Of a stretch of 39,039 nucleotides of DNA, positions 29,731 to 39,039 are shown in pieces; position 1 is the stretch's first letter; each line of letters starts with the position of its first letter. Source of the DNA: Ruminiclostridium sp. (GTDB lineage: Bacteria; Bacillota; Clostridia; Oscillospirales; Ruminococcaceae); contig JAEEJW010000083.1 of NCBI GenBank assembly GCA_016282095.1, positions 1 to 39,039 of the forward strand, in the 5' to 3' direction. A model generated the notes under the pieces. The model ran no database searches. It was not told the origin of the DNA and worked only from the letters and a program-made list of their open reading frames with translations. Both the position numbers and the translations under genes were made by a program.

Positions 29731-29826
29731 AGTATTGATTCCTCACTTTTTATTTTGTGCCGGTCATCATGACACCGGCTCATTTCCTTATTCGTCGGCT
29801 ATTGAGTATCTGCCGCTTTCCCGGGT

Positions 29827-31059
29827 TCATTCCTTCTTCTGCCGTATACTGTCAGCACAGTCCCGCAGCTCCCTCTCGGACACGGAGCTGGTAATGTTGT
29901 TTGCCTTGAGCTGCTTCTTGTTTTCATACATCAGCTTGTCGGCATCGGCGTAGAGCTCATCATAATCGTATTCACCGCTGCCGTAGGCAAGTCCGCAGGC
30001 CATGGAGCAGAACAAAGTTTTGTCTTCATCGTTCAGCCTGTTGAGCGCCGCCTGCCATTTCATACGTATCTGTTCGGCTTCACCGACCGACACGTTCGCA
30101 GCTATCATTACATACTCGTCGCCGCCCATACGGAAGCCCATTACATTTTCGGAAACTACCGCCGAGATGCTTCTGGCAGCCTTGATTATCAGTGCATCAC
30201 CATATTCATGACCGTAAGTGTCATTTATGTGCTTGAGATTGTTCACATCAAAATTATAAACAGCGATAGAAGCGGGGCTGCCGAAAGATATAGTCTTAAG
30301 CATCATATACTTGCCCTTGTTGTAGAGCCCTGTCAGTTTGTCATGCTCACTGTCGTAGACTATTCTGTCACGTAGTATGCTGTTTTCTATGAACAGACTC
30401 AGCACATTGTGCACTGCCGCTATCAGCGGTTCGTATATTCCGGTGGGAGCTGTGCGTCTTACCAGCACGACACATCTGTGGCCCTGTATTACCGAGTTGA
30501 GTACGCAGAACAATCCGTCCGCGTAGGTGCCGCGCTTCATATCGAAATATCGGCTGTATTCCTGGGGCGAGACATTCCCTGTCCTCACGAGATTGCTCTC
30601 ATACCGACTTTTCGTCACGCCGTTTTCCCTTTCCATATACATAATGGATTCTTCAGCACCACAGTACTCGTTTAGCCCCAGAAGAAATGCATCATAGGGC
30701 ATGGACAGCTTATTCATTATTCCGGTCTGGAATCCGGACATATCGGCGATGCTCTTGGAATACGAAGCAACTTCCTTGACGAGAAGGGCATACTCGCTTT
30801 CATCGAACAGGCGGTAGCATCTGTATTTCCTGCCGTCTTCCGTTATAACGGAAGACTTCACGTTGAAGTAGAGCCTGTTCGCCTTGTCGAAGAATTCCTG
30901 TTCATCGAAATCGCCGGCTTTTTTTATTTTTTTCAGCACAATATCGACCGGGAAGGCGAATTTCTCGCTTTGGTAAAGCAATTCACCGGCTTCATCGAGG
31001 ATAAGGATATTGCTTGCTTCTGCTTTAAGGAATCCGGTCAGGATCGGATCTATATCCAT
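29827..31059 (-). CDS. GGDEF-domain protein (putative diguanylate cyclase)
   Basis: 410 aa; DKLTGLYNKGKYMMLK ... FRMGGDEYVMIAANVSVGEAEQIRMKWQAAL; N-terminal region of unknown sensor type. Confidence 0.88.
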   Translation of the reverse strand: MDIDPILTGFLKAEASNILILDEAGELLYQSEKFAFPVDIVLKKIKKAGDFDEQEFFDKANRLYFNVKSSVITEDGRKYRCYRLFDESEYALLVKEVASYSKSIADMSGFQTGIMNKLSMPYDAFLLGLNEYCGAEESIMYMERENGVTKSRYESNLVRTGNVSPQEYSRYFDMKRGTYADGLFCVLNSVIQGHRCVVLVRRTAPTGIYEPLIAAVHNVLSLFIENSILRDRIVYDSEHDKLTGLYNKGKYMMLKTISFGSPASIAVYNFDVNNLKHINDTYGHEYGDALIIKAARSISAVVSENVMGFRMGGDEYVMIAANVSVGEAEQIRMKWQAALNRLNDEDKTLFCSMACGLAYGSGEYDYDELYADADKLMYENKKQLKANNITSSVSERELRDCADSIRQKKE

Positions 31060-31071
31060 ATATTTTATCCT

Positions 31072-33102
31072 TTATTCATATTTCTTTACAAGATCAGACA
31101 TAGCTCCCTCAAAAAGCGACTGACCGGCAGCGTCATAAAGCCTGTACATATCGCTGTCAAAGCTTCCGAGCACGGCAAGGAACGTATTCGCGGGAAGCCG
31201 TGCGTAGTGCTGTCCGTCACCTATCATACCGAGAACGCCTGACGATACGATGAAGTATATGTCACTTTTTTCAGGTATCACCATTCTGCCGCTCAGATCC
31301 ATGAGTCCGAGCTTTTGGTTCTGTCTGCCGGTAAGGAAATAGGGCTTTCCTTCCGCGCGATAGCCGCCGAACTCATATCTCGGACACAGATGTCTCTTTC
31401 CGAACTCCGCGTTTGCGTTGGAAATGAGTCTGTCCGCCGATACGGAGAAGATGACCTCTGATGTCATGACATTCTTCAGTACAGCCTGTTCATCTCCGAA
31501 CTCGTTTTCCTCGCTGCTCAGTGAATATATGACATCATCGAATATATGTATGCCGTAAGGCGCCTGACTGCCGTAGTGCTGCTTATAATTGAACCAGTAT
31601 ATCACTTTCAGGCTGTCGTCCAGAAGCAGGCACTTGTCATATTCCTCGGTCGCCTCGTCCCTCTCCTTTATGAGAGATATATAAGTCTTGCCGAGCACCG
31701 TGAACGCGCCGTAGCAGGATACGCTCCTGCCGTCCGGGTTATGGATACGCACCACGCCGTCGGTGAAGCCGCCGCCTGTTCTCAGCTTTCCGGCACCCTT
31801 TCTTTCATAGCTGCCGTCCGGGTGCTTCTCATAGCAGAACACATTCGTTATATTGTTCGCACAGCTTACCGCGCCGCTCTCATCGGCTGTCTCCGGAGAA
31901 TAGGCGCAGATATAGAGCCTGCCGCCCGCCTCTACCAGATCGGGAAGGTGACCGATATCGTATCTGCCGAGGGCTATTACAGTACGGTCGCTGCCGTCGA
32001 TAAGCTCGAATCTGCCGGATCCGGTACCGCCCGGGTTATCGGCACTTTCCGAGATGTCAGAAAATTTCAGCAGGAACCAGCCGTCCAGGCTCTTTGCGCC
32101 GGAGACCGGTATCGCCCTGTATCTGATGCCGTTGCCGGCAGGGTATATCCTACCGGTGCCGCGGTTGAAGATGCTCCGGTATATATCCCTTTCCGAGATG
32201 CTGCGCAGCACCTCGGCGGCTAGCTTGTCATTATAGTAGAAGTATTCTACGTAATTGCCGCTGGGGTCGCCGTCATATTTAGGGGCAAAGACGTCTTCGA
32301 TCACGCAGGTGCCGCTTTCGCAGTCAACTATGTCCTGGGCAGCGGTCTTTATGTCCTCGGAAACGGCATTGTACCTCTCGCGATTCGTCATTTTGTTATA
32401 TTCGTCCGGGTCGGTGTACAGGCAGTATTTTTCGCCTATGACGCGCATCGGGAATATATCCGCGATACCTGTGATATTCTCCTGATACTGCGCGGCATAA
32501 ACAACGCCGCCGTTGCGGGAAAGCAGAATCACGACACCGGAAGTGGCATAGGGCTGCGTAATGCCTGTGAATGCCTGTAATATATTCCTGTATTCGGACT
32601 GAGCTACCATGCTGTTGCTCCTGAACAGTATGAAGCTCAGGAAACGTGTTCCGTTGCTGAAGCAGTCGCCGTTCTTCGGGATAACTCCATTGGCGAGATT
32701 CGCGCCGCACCAGTTCATATAGCAGACTGTCTCGGCACTGTTCACGCCCCTCACAAGGAACGGACGCAGTTCTCTGCCCGGAGCGCTGTCATCTATGGCA
32801 ATGGCATAGTTTCCCCGGAATTCGCTGATCCATGTGATACGCTTGGTTTCCGCAAGCTGTCTGTGTTCTGCGATCCATTTCTTATAGAAAGGCTCGCCGG
32901 TATTCGCTGCGTCAGGCGAAAACAACTTTTCCTCGCCCTTCTCCTCATCTATATGCGTGCCGCATTTAAGGCAGAAAAGGGCGCCGTTAAGCACACGGGC
33001 TCCGCACTTCGGACAGGATCTTATGATATCCTGCTTTGCTCCGCAGAAAGAACAGAATGAGGAGTTGGCCGGGAGCTCTTTGTGACAGTTACGACAAAGC
33101 AT
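31072..33102 (-). CDS. Double-zinc-ribbon protein of unknown function (676 aa)
   Basis: N-terminal CRNCHKELPANSSFCSFCGAKQDIIRSCPKCGARVLNGALFCLKCG; remainder not recognised. Confidence 0.75.
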   Translation of the reverse strand: MLCRNCHKELPANSSFCSFCGAKQDIIRSCPKCGARVLNGALFCLKCGTHIDEEKGEEKLFSPDAANTGEPFYKKWIAEHRQLAETKRITWISEFRGNYAIAIDDSAPGRELRPFLVRGVNSAETVCYMNWCGANLANGVIPKNGDCFSNGTRFLSFILFRSNSMVAQSEYRNILQAFTGITQPYATSGVVILLSRNGGVVYAAQYQENITGIADIFPMRVIGEKYCLYTDPDEYNKMTNRERYNAVSEDIKTAAQDIVDCESGTCVIEDVFAPKYDGDPSGNYVEYFYYNDKLAAEVLRSISERDIYRSIFNRGTGRIYPAGNGIRYRAIPVSGAKSLDGWFLLKFSDISESADNPGGTGSGRFELIDGSDRTVIALGRYDIGHLPDLVEAGGRLYICAYSPETADESGAVSCANNITNVFCYEKHPDGSYERKGAGKLRTGGGFTDGVVRIHNPDGRSVSCYGAFTVLGKTYISLIKERDEATEEYDKCLLLDDSLKVIYWFNYKQHYGSQAPYGIHIFDDVIYSLSSEENEFGDEQAVLKNVMTSEVIFSVSADRLISNANAEFGKRHLCPRYEFGGYRAEGKPYFLTGRQNQKLGLMDLSGRMVIPEKSDIYFIVSSGVLGMIGDGQHYARLPANTFLAVLGSFDSDMYRLYDAAGQSLFEGAMSDLVKKYE

Positions 33103-33123
33103 AATAAGATACTCCTTTCCTCA

Positions 33124-36102
33124 TCATATCTTTCTTGCGAACTCGGCACTGCTGCTGCCGCCGGCTCCGGCAGCCGTGAGCTTCTTCAGCTCTCCGACCG
33201 TCATATCCGGCTCAGCGCCGTGCTTCAGCAAAGCCTCCGCAGCTGCCTTGAACAGCGCCGCGAAGCGTTCCATGCTGGTGTCGTTGTACCGGCTCGCCGC
33301 GTAGTCTATCATCAGCTGCAATCCGTCCTCGCCGTCGAGTATCTCCATATCGAGTATGGTCTGCGAAGCCGCCTGATTCTGCCTGATATCCACAGTCTCT
33401 ATGCCGAAGCTCTTTATCTCATTCATATCGCGTATATCCTGCTGATAGAGAACGTAGGCGGATTCGGTGGCTCCGACCTGCGAAATTGTATCAACATAAG
33501 GGTAAACGCTGTGCTCAATACCGCCGCGCACCTGCTCGCGGACACTGGCAAACAGGGCGGTGACAGTCATGTCGTCCCTGAACCTGAAACCTATGGGCAG
33601 GTCACGGAACAGCAGTCCGACAGTCGTGAGCATCTGCATATCCTCACGGCCGTTGTATATCCACGACAGCCGTATATCGTCCGCGTTGTTGTAGACGGAC
33701 ACGGCAAGACCCGCGGCTGTGATGAAGAACTCGTTTCTCGATATACGCTGCGTCATCTCCAGCTCCGCCAGGACAGCGCGCGATATACCGAGGCCGCATT
33801 TCAGCTCGCCGGTCTCGTTTTCGCGGGATTCGTTATCGGGTGTCGGGTAGGTGCTCCACTCAACGTTCCCGTATTTTTCCTCAAAGTATCTGCGGCTTTC
33901 ACCGTAGAATTCGGTGCCTGCCGCTTCCTCACGCTCGCTCAGCATGAGGTAATAGTTGTCCGGCACAAGAGCCGCGCCTGTCAGCGCCCTTATGACGCTG
34001 CCGATGAACACCTTGAACGATGTTCCGTCGAACATGGTGTGATGTACGTCAAAGAACACATATCCGCAGGTCTCCGTTTCGAACACGCGGCATCTGTGCA
34101 GAAGCTCGCCTGTTATCCTGAACGGCTGCACCAGCGTATCCTTGACCGTATCCAGCTCCCAGTCGTGTATCTGCTCGACCGTGATGTTCTTCATAAGCTC
34201 CGGAGCGTATCTCTGCACGATATCGCCGTCGCCGTTGAACTCAAGCACCGTCAGCAGAGCCGGATGATTGAGTATCGCCGACTGCATGGCCGCCGCAGCT
34301 TTTTCGGGACTTATAGCGGTCTTGTCGAACCTGAACATAGTAAACAGATTGTACATCGTCGATTTCGGCGTATAGAGCTGATAATCGACCATATAGAGCT
34401 GTTCCGGCGTAAGCGGGTGAGGCATACTCATCGAACGGGCGTTCTTTACCTCGGGCGAGTCGCTGTCGGCAGCGCTGTGCAGCGCCTTGTACAGCTTCGC
34501 TATCCTCTGGGGGGTACGTCCGCGGAATATCTCCGAAGCATTGAGTCCCGGAAGTCCGCAGATAGCGATAACTCGTATGGAGCCGAGGGAATCTCCGCCC
34601 AGCTCATAGAAATCGTCCTTTGCGCCGACACGGCCTGTGCCGAGCACCGCAGCCATAGCTGCGCAGAGCTTTTCTTCAATGTCGTTCGCAGGGGCGATAT
34701 AGGTACGCCTCCTGTCCCCGGTCACCGGCAGCGGCAGAGCCTTCCTGTCCAGCTTGCCGTTGGGACGCAGCGGCACATGATCCACCTTTATGTAGTACGA
34801 CGGTATCATATAGTATGGCAGGTATTCGAGAAGTACTTCACGCAGCGGGGCGCTCTCGATCCTGATATTGTCTTTGTAATAAGCGCACAGGTATGTTTTT
34901 CCGCCGTCTTCCACACACCTTGCAGCCGCCCAGTCTATATGCAGCACCTCCATGAGCGCCGCCTCAACTTCGGCAGGCTCGATGCGGTTGCCGTTGATCT
35001 TTATCATATCGGTGCTGCGGCCGAGAAGTACCAGATCACCGTTTTCATCGACTCTTGCCAGATCCCCGGTATGGCACATACCGCCGATGAACGTCTTTTC
35101 AGTATCCTCCGGCAGTCCGATGTAGCCGCGGACGTACGGCGCCTCAAAGCACAGTTCTCCTGTCTCACCCTCGGGTACGGGATCACCTTCCTCGTCTATG
35201 AGGGAATATTTAACGCCCGGCTTCCCTATCGGGCAGTTCTTATAGGGCTTGTCTATCTCAAAAAGGCTAACTCCGAAGCCGCTTTCGCTCAGCGCATAGA
35301 CGTTTATGAGCCTTACGTCTTCGCGAAATACATTGTTCGCGGGCTCGGAGCCGACAAATACCGTCCGCAGGAACGGCCCGGCGCTGCCGCTCAGGGCGCG
35401 CACATAGGACGGTGTAAGGAAGGTCACGGATATCTGCTTCTCAATAAAGAAGTTCTGTAAAAGCACGGGATCCTTCAGCGTAGCGTAGGACACCACAAAT
35501 ATCCTGCTGCCCTTTGTATTCAGAGCAGCAAGCAGTGTTATGACCGAAGCGGCGAAATTGAGCGGCACGAGAAGCGCCAGTCTCTCGTCCTCGCCGAAGG
35601 GTACCTCGCCGTTCAGCTTTATCGAATCCACACACATATCAAGACTGCCGTATTCGTGCAGCACGCCCTTGGGTTTTCCCGAAGTGCCGGAAGTATATAT
35701 TGCATAAGCCGCGTCCCGGTCATCGGGCTCTGCGTGACCGCTCTTCGGGACGGTCTGCATTATCTCGTCCCAGACTGACGTGTTTATTACGGTCTTACAG
35801 CCGCAGTCCCGGCGGATATACTCCTTTCGCCCGGGAGCATAGTTATCCTCCACAAGAACGAAAGCCGCACCCGCGCGCCATACACCGAGCATAGCGACAA
35901 CAGGAAGTATGCCTCTCGGAAGATCTATCAGGACAAAATCCTCCCTGCCTATACCTTTAGCGCTGAGCCAGCCGTATATCCTTGATGTAAGGTCGTCAAG
36001 CTTCGAATATGTGACTCCCTGCGAATGTGCTTCGTCGAACAGTACTGCCGTATTACCGCAGTTCTGCGCATAACCGGCAAGTGTCTTTATGATCTGCGAC
36101 AT
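33124..36102 (-). CDS. Non-ribosomal peptide synthetase, adenylation-carrier-condensation (A-T-C)
   Basis: 992 aa; A domain AIYTSGTSGKPKGVLHE and GELCFEAPYVRGYIGLPEDTEKTF; carrier DDFYELGGDSLGSIRV; condensation FFDVHHTMFDGTSF (HHxxxDG); no thioesterase or reductase seen. Confidence 0.92.
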   Translation of the reverse strand: MSQIIKTLAGYAQNCGNTAVLFDEAHSQGVTYSKLDDLTSRIYGWLSAKGIGREDFVLIDLPRGILPVVAMLGVWRAGAAFVLVEDNYAPGRKEYIRRDCGCKTVINTSVWDEIMQTVPKSGHAEPDDRDAAYAIYTSGTSGKPKGVLHEYGSLDMCVDSIKLNGEVPFGEDERLALLVPLNFAASVITLLAALNTKGSRIFVVSYATLKDPVLLQNFFIEKQISVTFLTPSYVRALSGSAGPFLRTVFVGSEPANNVFREDVRLINVYALSESGFGVSLFEIDKPYKNCPIGKPGVKYSLIDEEGDPVPEGETGELCFEAPYVRGYIGLPEDTEKTFIGGMCHTGDLARVDENGDLVLLGRSTDMIKINGNRIEPAEVEAALMEVLHIDWAAARCVEDGGKTYLCAYYKDNIRIESAPLREVLLEYLPYYMIPSYYIKVDHVPLRPNGKLDRKALPLPVTGDRRRTYIAPANDIEEKLCAAMAAVLGTGRVGAKDDFYELGGDSLGSIRVIAICGLPGLNASEIFRGRTPQRIAKLYKALHSAADSDSPEVKNARSMSMPHPLTPEQLYMVDYQLYTPKSTMYNLFTMFRFDKTAISPEKAAAAMQSAILNHPALLTVLEFNGDGDIVQRYAPELMKNITVEQIHDWELDTVKDTLVQPFRITGELLHRCRVFETETCGYVFFDVHHTMFDGTSFKVFIGSVIRALTGAALVPDNYYLMLSEREEAAGTEFYGESRRYFEEKYGNVEWSTYPTPDNESRENETGELKCGLGISRAVLAELEMTQRISRNEFFITAAGLAVSVYNNADDIRLSWIYNGREDMQMLTTVGLLFRDLPIGFRFRDDMTVTALFASVREQVRGGIEHSVYPYVDTISQVGATESAYVLYQQDIRDMNEIKSFGIETVDIRQNQAASQTILDMEILDGEDGLQLMIDYAASRYNDTSMERFAALFKAAAEALLKHGAEPDMTVGELKKLTAAGAGGSSSAEFARKI

Positions 36103-36126
36103 CTGGTGCGCCTCCCCGTATGGTTT

Positions 36127-36438
36127 TTATTTTTCGATATTCAGCACATCTGCGAAGCCCGTGACATCGAATACCTCAAGCACCATTTCGGTGGGCTTTC
36201 TTATCACAAGTCTGCCCTCCTTGGCGTCCATGACCTTGTGCAGACTGAGAAGTATGCGCAGACCGGAAGAAGATATGTAGCTTACCTTTTCAAAATCAAG
36301 GATAAGCTCGGTGATGCCGTCGAGAGAGTTCTTCACCTCAGTATCGAGCTGGGGGGAAGTAGAGGTGTCGATTCTGCCGCTCGCGGTCACGATCAGCTTT
36401 TCCTGTTCATTTTTCTTTGTAATTGTAAGTTCACTCAT
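36127..36438 (-). CDS. STAS-domain anti-anti-sigma factor-like protein (second copy)
   Basis: 103 aa; GRIDTSTSPQLDTEVKNSLDGITELILDFEKVSYISSSGLRILLSLHK; clear paralog of 24774-25070. Confidence 0.93.
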   Translation of the reverse strand: MSELTITKKNEQEKLIVTASGRIDTSTSPQLDTEVKNSLDGITELILDFEKVSYISSSGLRILLSLHKVMDAKEGRLVIRKPTEMVLEVFDVTGFADVLNIEK

Positions 36439-36496
36439 TGTTTTGTACTCCTTATGTTTTATTATTGTATTCTGAGGGATTTTTCCCTGTTTACCG

Positions 36497-38656
36497 TTAT
36501 TTGTCGCTCAGCGTTATGGCGAGCATGGTAAGATCGTCGAACTTGTCGGCATCACCGACGAAAGCGTCCACAGTCTCCTGTATCTTCGGGAGGAACTGTC
36601 TCGGTCCGATGTCCTTATTGGCGTTCATCACTTCGAGCATACGCTCGGTGCCGAAGAGTACTTCCTCGGAATTCGTTGCCTCGGGAAGTCCGTCGGTGTA
36701 CAGGAACAGCATACCGCCCTTTTCGAGCTGCATCTCATATTCCTTGTACTTTATACCGCTCATACCTCCTATGACGAAGCCGTGTTTATCCTTGAACAGC
36801 TCAAAATCGCCGTTTGCCTTTCTTATGACCGGGAACTCATGTCCGGCATTGGCGGCGGTTATCTTACCCGTAGATATCTCCAGCACACCGAACCATACCG
36901 TAACGAACATTTCCTCGTCATTCTTCTTGCATACAGTGGCGTTGGTCTGTTCAAGCACCTTTGCGGGCGAGCCGCCCTGCATAGCGTAGTTGTTTATGAG
37001 GATCTTCGACATCATCATGAACAGCGCTGCGGGTATGCCCTTGCCGGACACGTCCGCTATCACCATTCCGAGATGGTTTTCATCTATCAGGAAAAAGTCG
37101 TAGAAGTCTCCGCCGACTTCCTTCGCCGGAGTCATGGTGGCGTAGATATCGAACTCGGGTCTGTCCGGGAAGGCCGGATAGATGTTCGGGAGCATATCCG
37201 CCTGTATCCTGCGGGCGAGCATCAGCTCGGTGCCTATGCGCTCCTTTTCCTTTGTGATCTCGGTTATGTCTATGATATACTGCTTTGTTTTCTTCGAGAG
37301 GTCGTCGAAAGCCTTGGCAAGCACTTCGATCTCGTCACCGGTCCTGTACTTGTCGAGCATCTCAAACAGCTTGCCTGTTCTGCCGCCTTCCTGTATATCG
37401 GCGGTCATGCTCTCTATCGGATCGACTATCCTTCCCGCGAAGAACAGAACTCCGCAGACGCTGATAACCAGCACGCACAGTATGATTATCAGAACCGCCT
37501 GTGTTGCAGATGCGCTGCCCGCCCTGAATGCCGCGGTCGCTTCCTCATTTATCTTGTCGTATTCGGCAAGCATGGCTTTCGTGGGCTTTTCGGTCAGTTC
37601 CCTGTCCACCACCATTACAGCCGTCCAGTTTATGACCCCCAGCGGAGTGGCACACATATAGTAATCCTTCTCGCCGATTCTCACCGACCGGAGCCCTGTG
37701 GCCGCGGTCAGCGCATCGGCGGCGAATGCCGCAAGTTCGCTGTTGCTGCTGTTTCTTATATCGTCTGCCGTTTCGGAGATCTCGACAGTAAATATACCGT
37801 TGTTCTCCGGTGCGAATATGACATGACCCTTATCGTTGATGATCACAATGAATCCGCCCTCGGAGGCCGACTGTTCAACATAAGCCGCCATATCGTCAAG
37901 GAATATGTCTATTCCAACGACACCGATCAGCTTTCTGTCGGCATAGACCGGCGCCGAGCAGGTAACGCACACGCTGCCGGTATAAGTGTCTGTTATAACG
38001 CCGGTGAAGTGCAGAAGCCCGCTGTCGGCGGCGCCTCTGTACCACGGTCTTTCACAGACCGGGAAAGTGATAAGATCACCGTTTTCATCGAACTTATCGG
38101 AGGACTTCTTATCCACAAGCATGATCGTTCCGTCCTCAAAGCCTATATACACGTTCGTGCTGTATTCCGCGCTGGTGTACATAGCCTTCATTGCATCCGC
38201 CATATATGAAGCTACCGGCAGATACACCGACTCCTTATAATCCACGCCCTCGGAGTAAAGCACCTGCGCGGTCAGTTCACCGTCCTTCGCGGGGTCGGGA
38301 AGCGAGACCCTGCCGGGCGTTATCTTGTCCATGCGGGCAAATAAACCTTCGGCAAGTGTCCGCAGAGTGATAACGTCATTCTTTACCGACTCGAACATCT
38401 CGTCTGCGACATACGCCTGCAAAGCGTTGATCTTGACCATTGAGCTCTCAAGAGTACGGTTCATGGTGTCTTCCGAGATCTGTACTATTGATTCCTGCTG
38501 TTCGGCCTTCGCTTTGCTGACCACATCGGAAAGAGTATAGGCCTGATAATATGACAGCACTCCGAAGATAGCTATAACGATCAGCAGATTGAGAAGTACC
38601 AGTGCCAATATCTTCTGGTGAAGTCCGCCTATGGTAATTCCGAATATCTTCTTCAT
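36497..38656 (-). CDS. Cache-type sensor SpoIIE/RsbU PP2C phosphatase
   Basis: 719 aa; extracytoplasmic Cache-like GVVGIDIFLDDMAAYVEQSASEGGFIVIINDKGHVIFAPENNGIF; phosphatase domain IQADMLPNIYPAFPDRPEFDIYATMTPAKEVGGDFYDFFLIDENHLGMVIADVSGKGIPAALFMM. Confidence 0.92.
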   Translation of the reverse strand: MKKIFGITIGGLHQKILALVLLNLLIVIAIFGVLSYYQAYTLSDVVSKAKAEQQESIVQISEDTMNRTLESSMVKINALQAYVADEMFESVKNDVITLRTLAEGLFARMDKITPGRVSLPDPAKDGELTAQVLYSEGVDYKESVYLPVASYMADAMKAMYTSAEYSTNVYIGFEDGTIMLVDKKSSDKFDENGDLITFPVCERPWYRGAADSGLLHFTGVITDTYTGSVCVTCSAPVYADRKLIGVVGIDIFLDDMAAYVEQSASEGGFIVIINDKGHVIFAPENNGIFTVEISETADDIRNSSNSELAAFAADALTAATGLRSVRIGEKDYYMCATPLGVINWTAVMVVDRELTEKPTKAMLAEYDKINEEATAAFRAGSASATQAVLIIILCVLVISVCGVLFFAGRIVDPIESMTADIQEGGRTGKLFEMLDKYRTGDEIEVLAKAFDDLSKKTKQYIIDITEITKEKERIGTELMLARRIQADMLPNIYPAFPDRPEFDIYATMTPAKEVGGDFYDFFLIDENHLGMVIADVSGKGIPAALFMMMSKILINNYAMQGGSPAKVLEQTNATVCKKNDEEMFVTVWFGVLEISTGKITAANAGHEFPVIRKANGDFELFKDKHGFVIGGMSGIKYKEYEMQLEKGGMLFLYTDGLPEATNSEEVLFGTERMLEVMNANKDIGPRQFLPKIQETVDAFVGDADKFDDLTMLAITLSDK

Positions 38657-38663
38657 CAGCCGT

Positions 38664-39039
38664 TCACCCGTTCAGTACTTTCTTCATGGTAAAGATATTC
38701 CTGCCGTCCTTGTATTCATACGAAACCTCATCCATATTCTTCTTCGTAAGGAATATGCCGAGACCGCCTATGCTGCGCTCCGATGCGTCAAGCGTGATAT
38801 CGGGATCCTCCTTTGCCAGCGGATCATACTTTACGCCGCTGTCTATGAAAGTTATCTCCACTACAGACGGCTCGCCTGACACACCGACCCTTATCAAGGC
38901 TTTTCCGGTACCGGGAGCGTAGGCATAGCTCGCGATATTGACAAATATCTCCTCTACCGACAGCTCGATCTTCATCTGTGTCTTCATCGGGCAGTCAGCC
39001 GCTTCGAGAGTCTCACCGACGAATGATATTACATTGTTC
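38664..39039 (-). CDS. RsbW-like ATP-binding regulatory protein (5' truncated at window edge)
   Basis: Frame stays open to the right edge (NNVISFVGETLEAADCPMKTQMKIELSVEEIFVNIASYAY...ITFIDSGVKYDPLAKEDPDITLDASERSIGGLGIFLTKKNMDEVSYEYKDGRNIFTMKK); N, G1 and G2 box-like motifs. Confidence 0.88.
   Translation of the reverse strand, partial: NNVISFVGETLEAADCPMKTQMKIELSVEEIFVNIASYAYAPGTGKALIRVGVSGEPSVVEITFIDSGVKYDPLAKEDPDITLDASERSIGGLGIFLTKKNMDEVSYEYKDGRNIFTMKKVLNG

Noticed and set aside
33082-35460. 792-aa plus-strand ORF antisense to the NRPS
   Set aside because: Shadow ORF of a convincing NRPS; composition lacks recognisable domains, and it arises from codon bias on the opposite strand.
36782-38209. 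475-aa plus-strand ORF antisense to the Cache-SpoIIE phosphatase
   Set aside because: Opposite strand encodes an unmistakable phosphatase; no domain support for the antisense frame.

Overview
This looks like a Firmicutes chromosome window, probably a Ruminococcus-like member of the Oscillospiraceae (inferred from gene content and style, not confirmed). The left part is mostly housekeeping: a partial YerC/TrpR-related gene, a methyltransferase, hslO, a decayed GtrII-like gene, queA, a histidine phosphatase, a stand-alone FakA/YloV-middle-domain-like protein, tgt, a glgB-glgC-glgD cluster, a YdcF-family gene, and an ECF sigma factor overlapping a 1153-aa single-span membrane protein that may be its anti-sigma factor. 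From about 16.7 kb to the right edge, almost everything is on the minus strand in two compact gene sets. Set 1 (26.0 to 16.7 kb) has three paralogous small proteins, each with a double-glycine motif and an invariant C-X8-H-X12-C-X2-C core, then a STAS protein, a MATE transporter fused to a C-terminal RsbW-like ATPase domain, a GH3-family ligase, a SpoIIE/RsbU-type phosphatase, a CotH-kinase lipoprotein and a Gfo/Idh/MocA oxidoreductase. Set 2 (right edge to 27.3 kb) has an RsbW-like ATPase, a Cache-SpoIIE phosphatase, a STAS protein, an A-T-C NRPS, a double-zinc-ribbon protein, a GGDEF protein, a degenerate ATPase-like protein and an ABC exporter. Between them lies a divergent NPSTG-type surface protein. 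My main candidate for an undescribed system is this partner-switch-controlled NRPS/GH3/small-peptide/transporter locus. All family calls come from reading the translated sequences; no database search was run.
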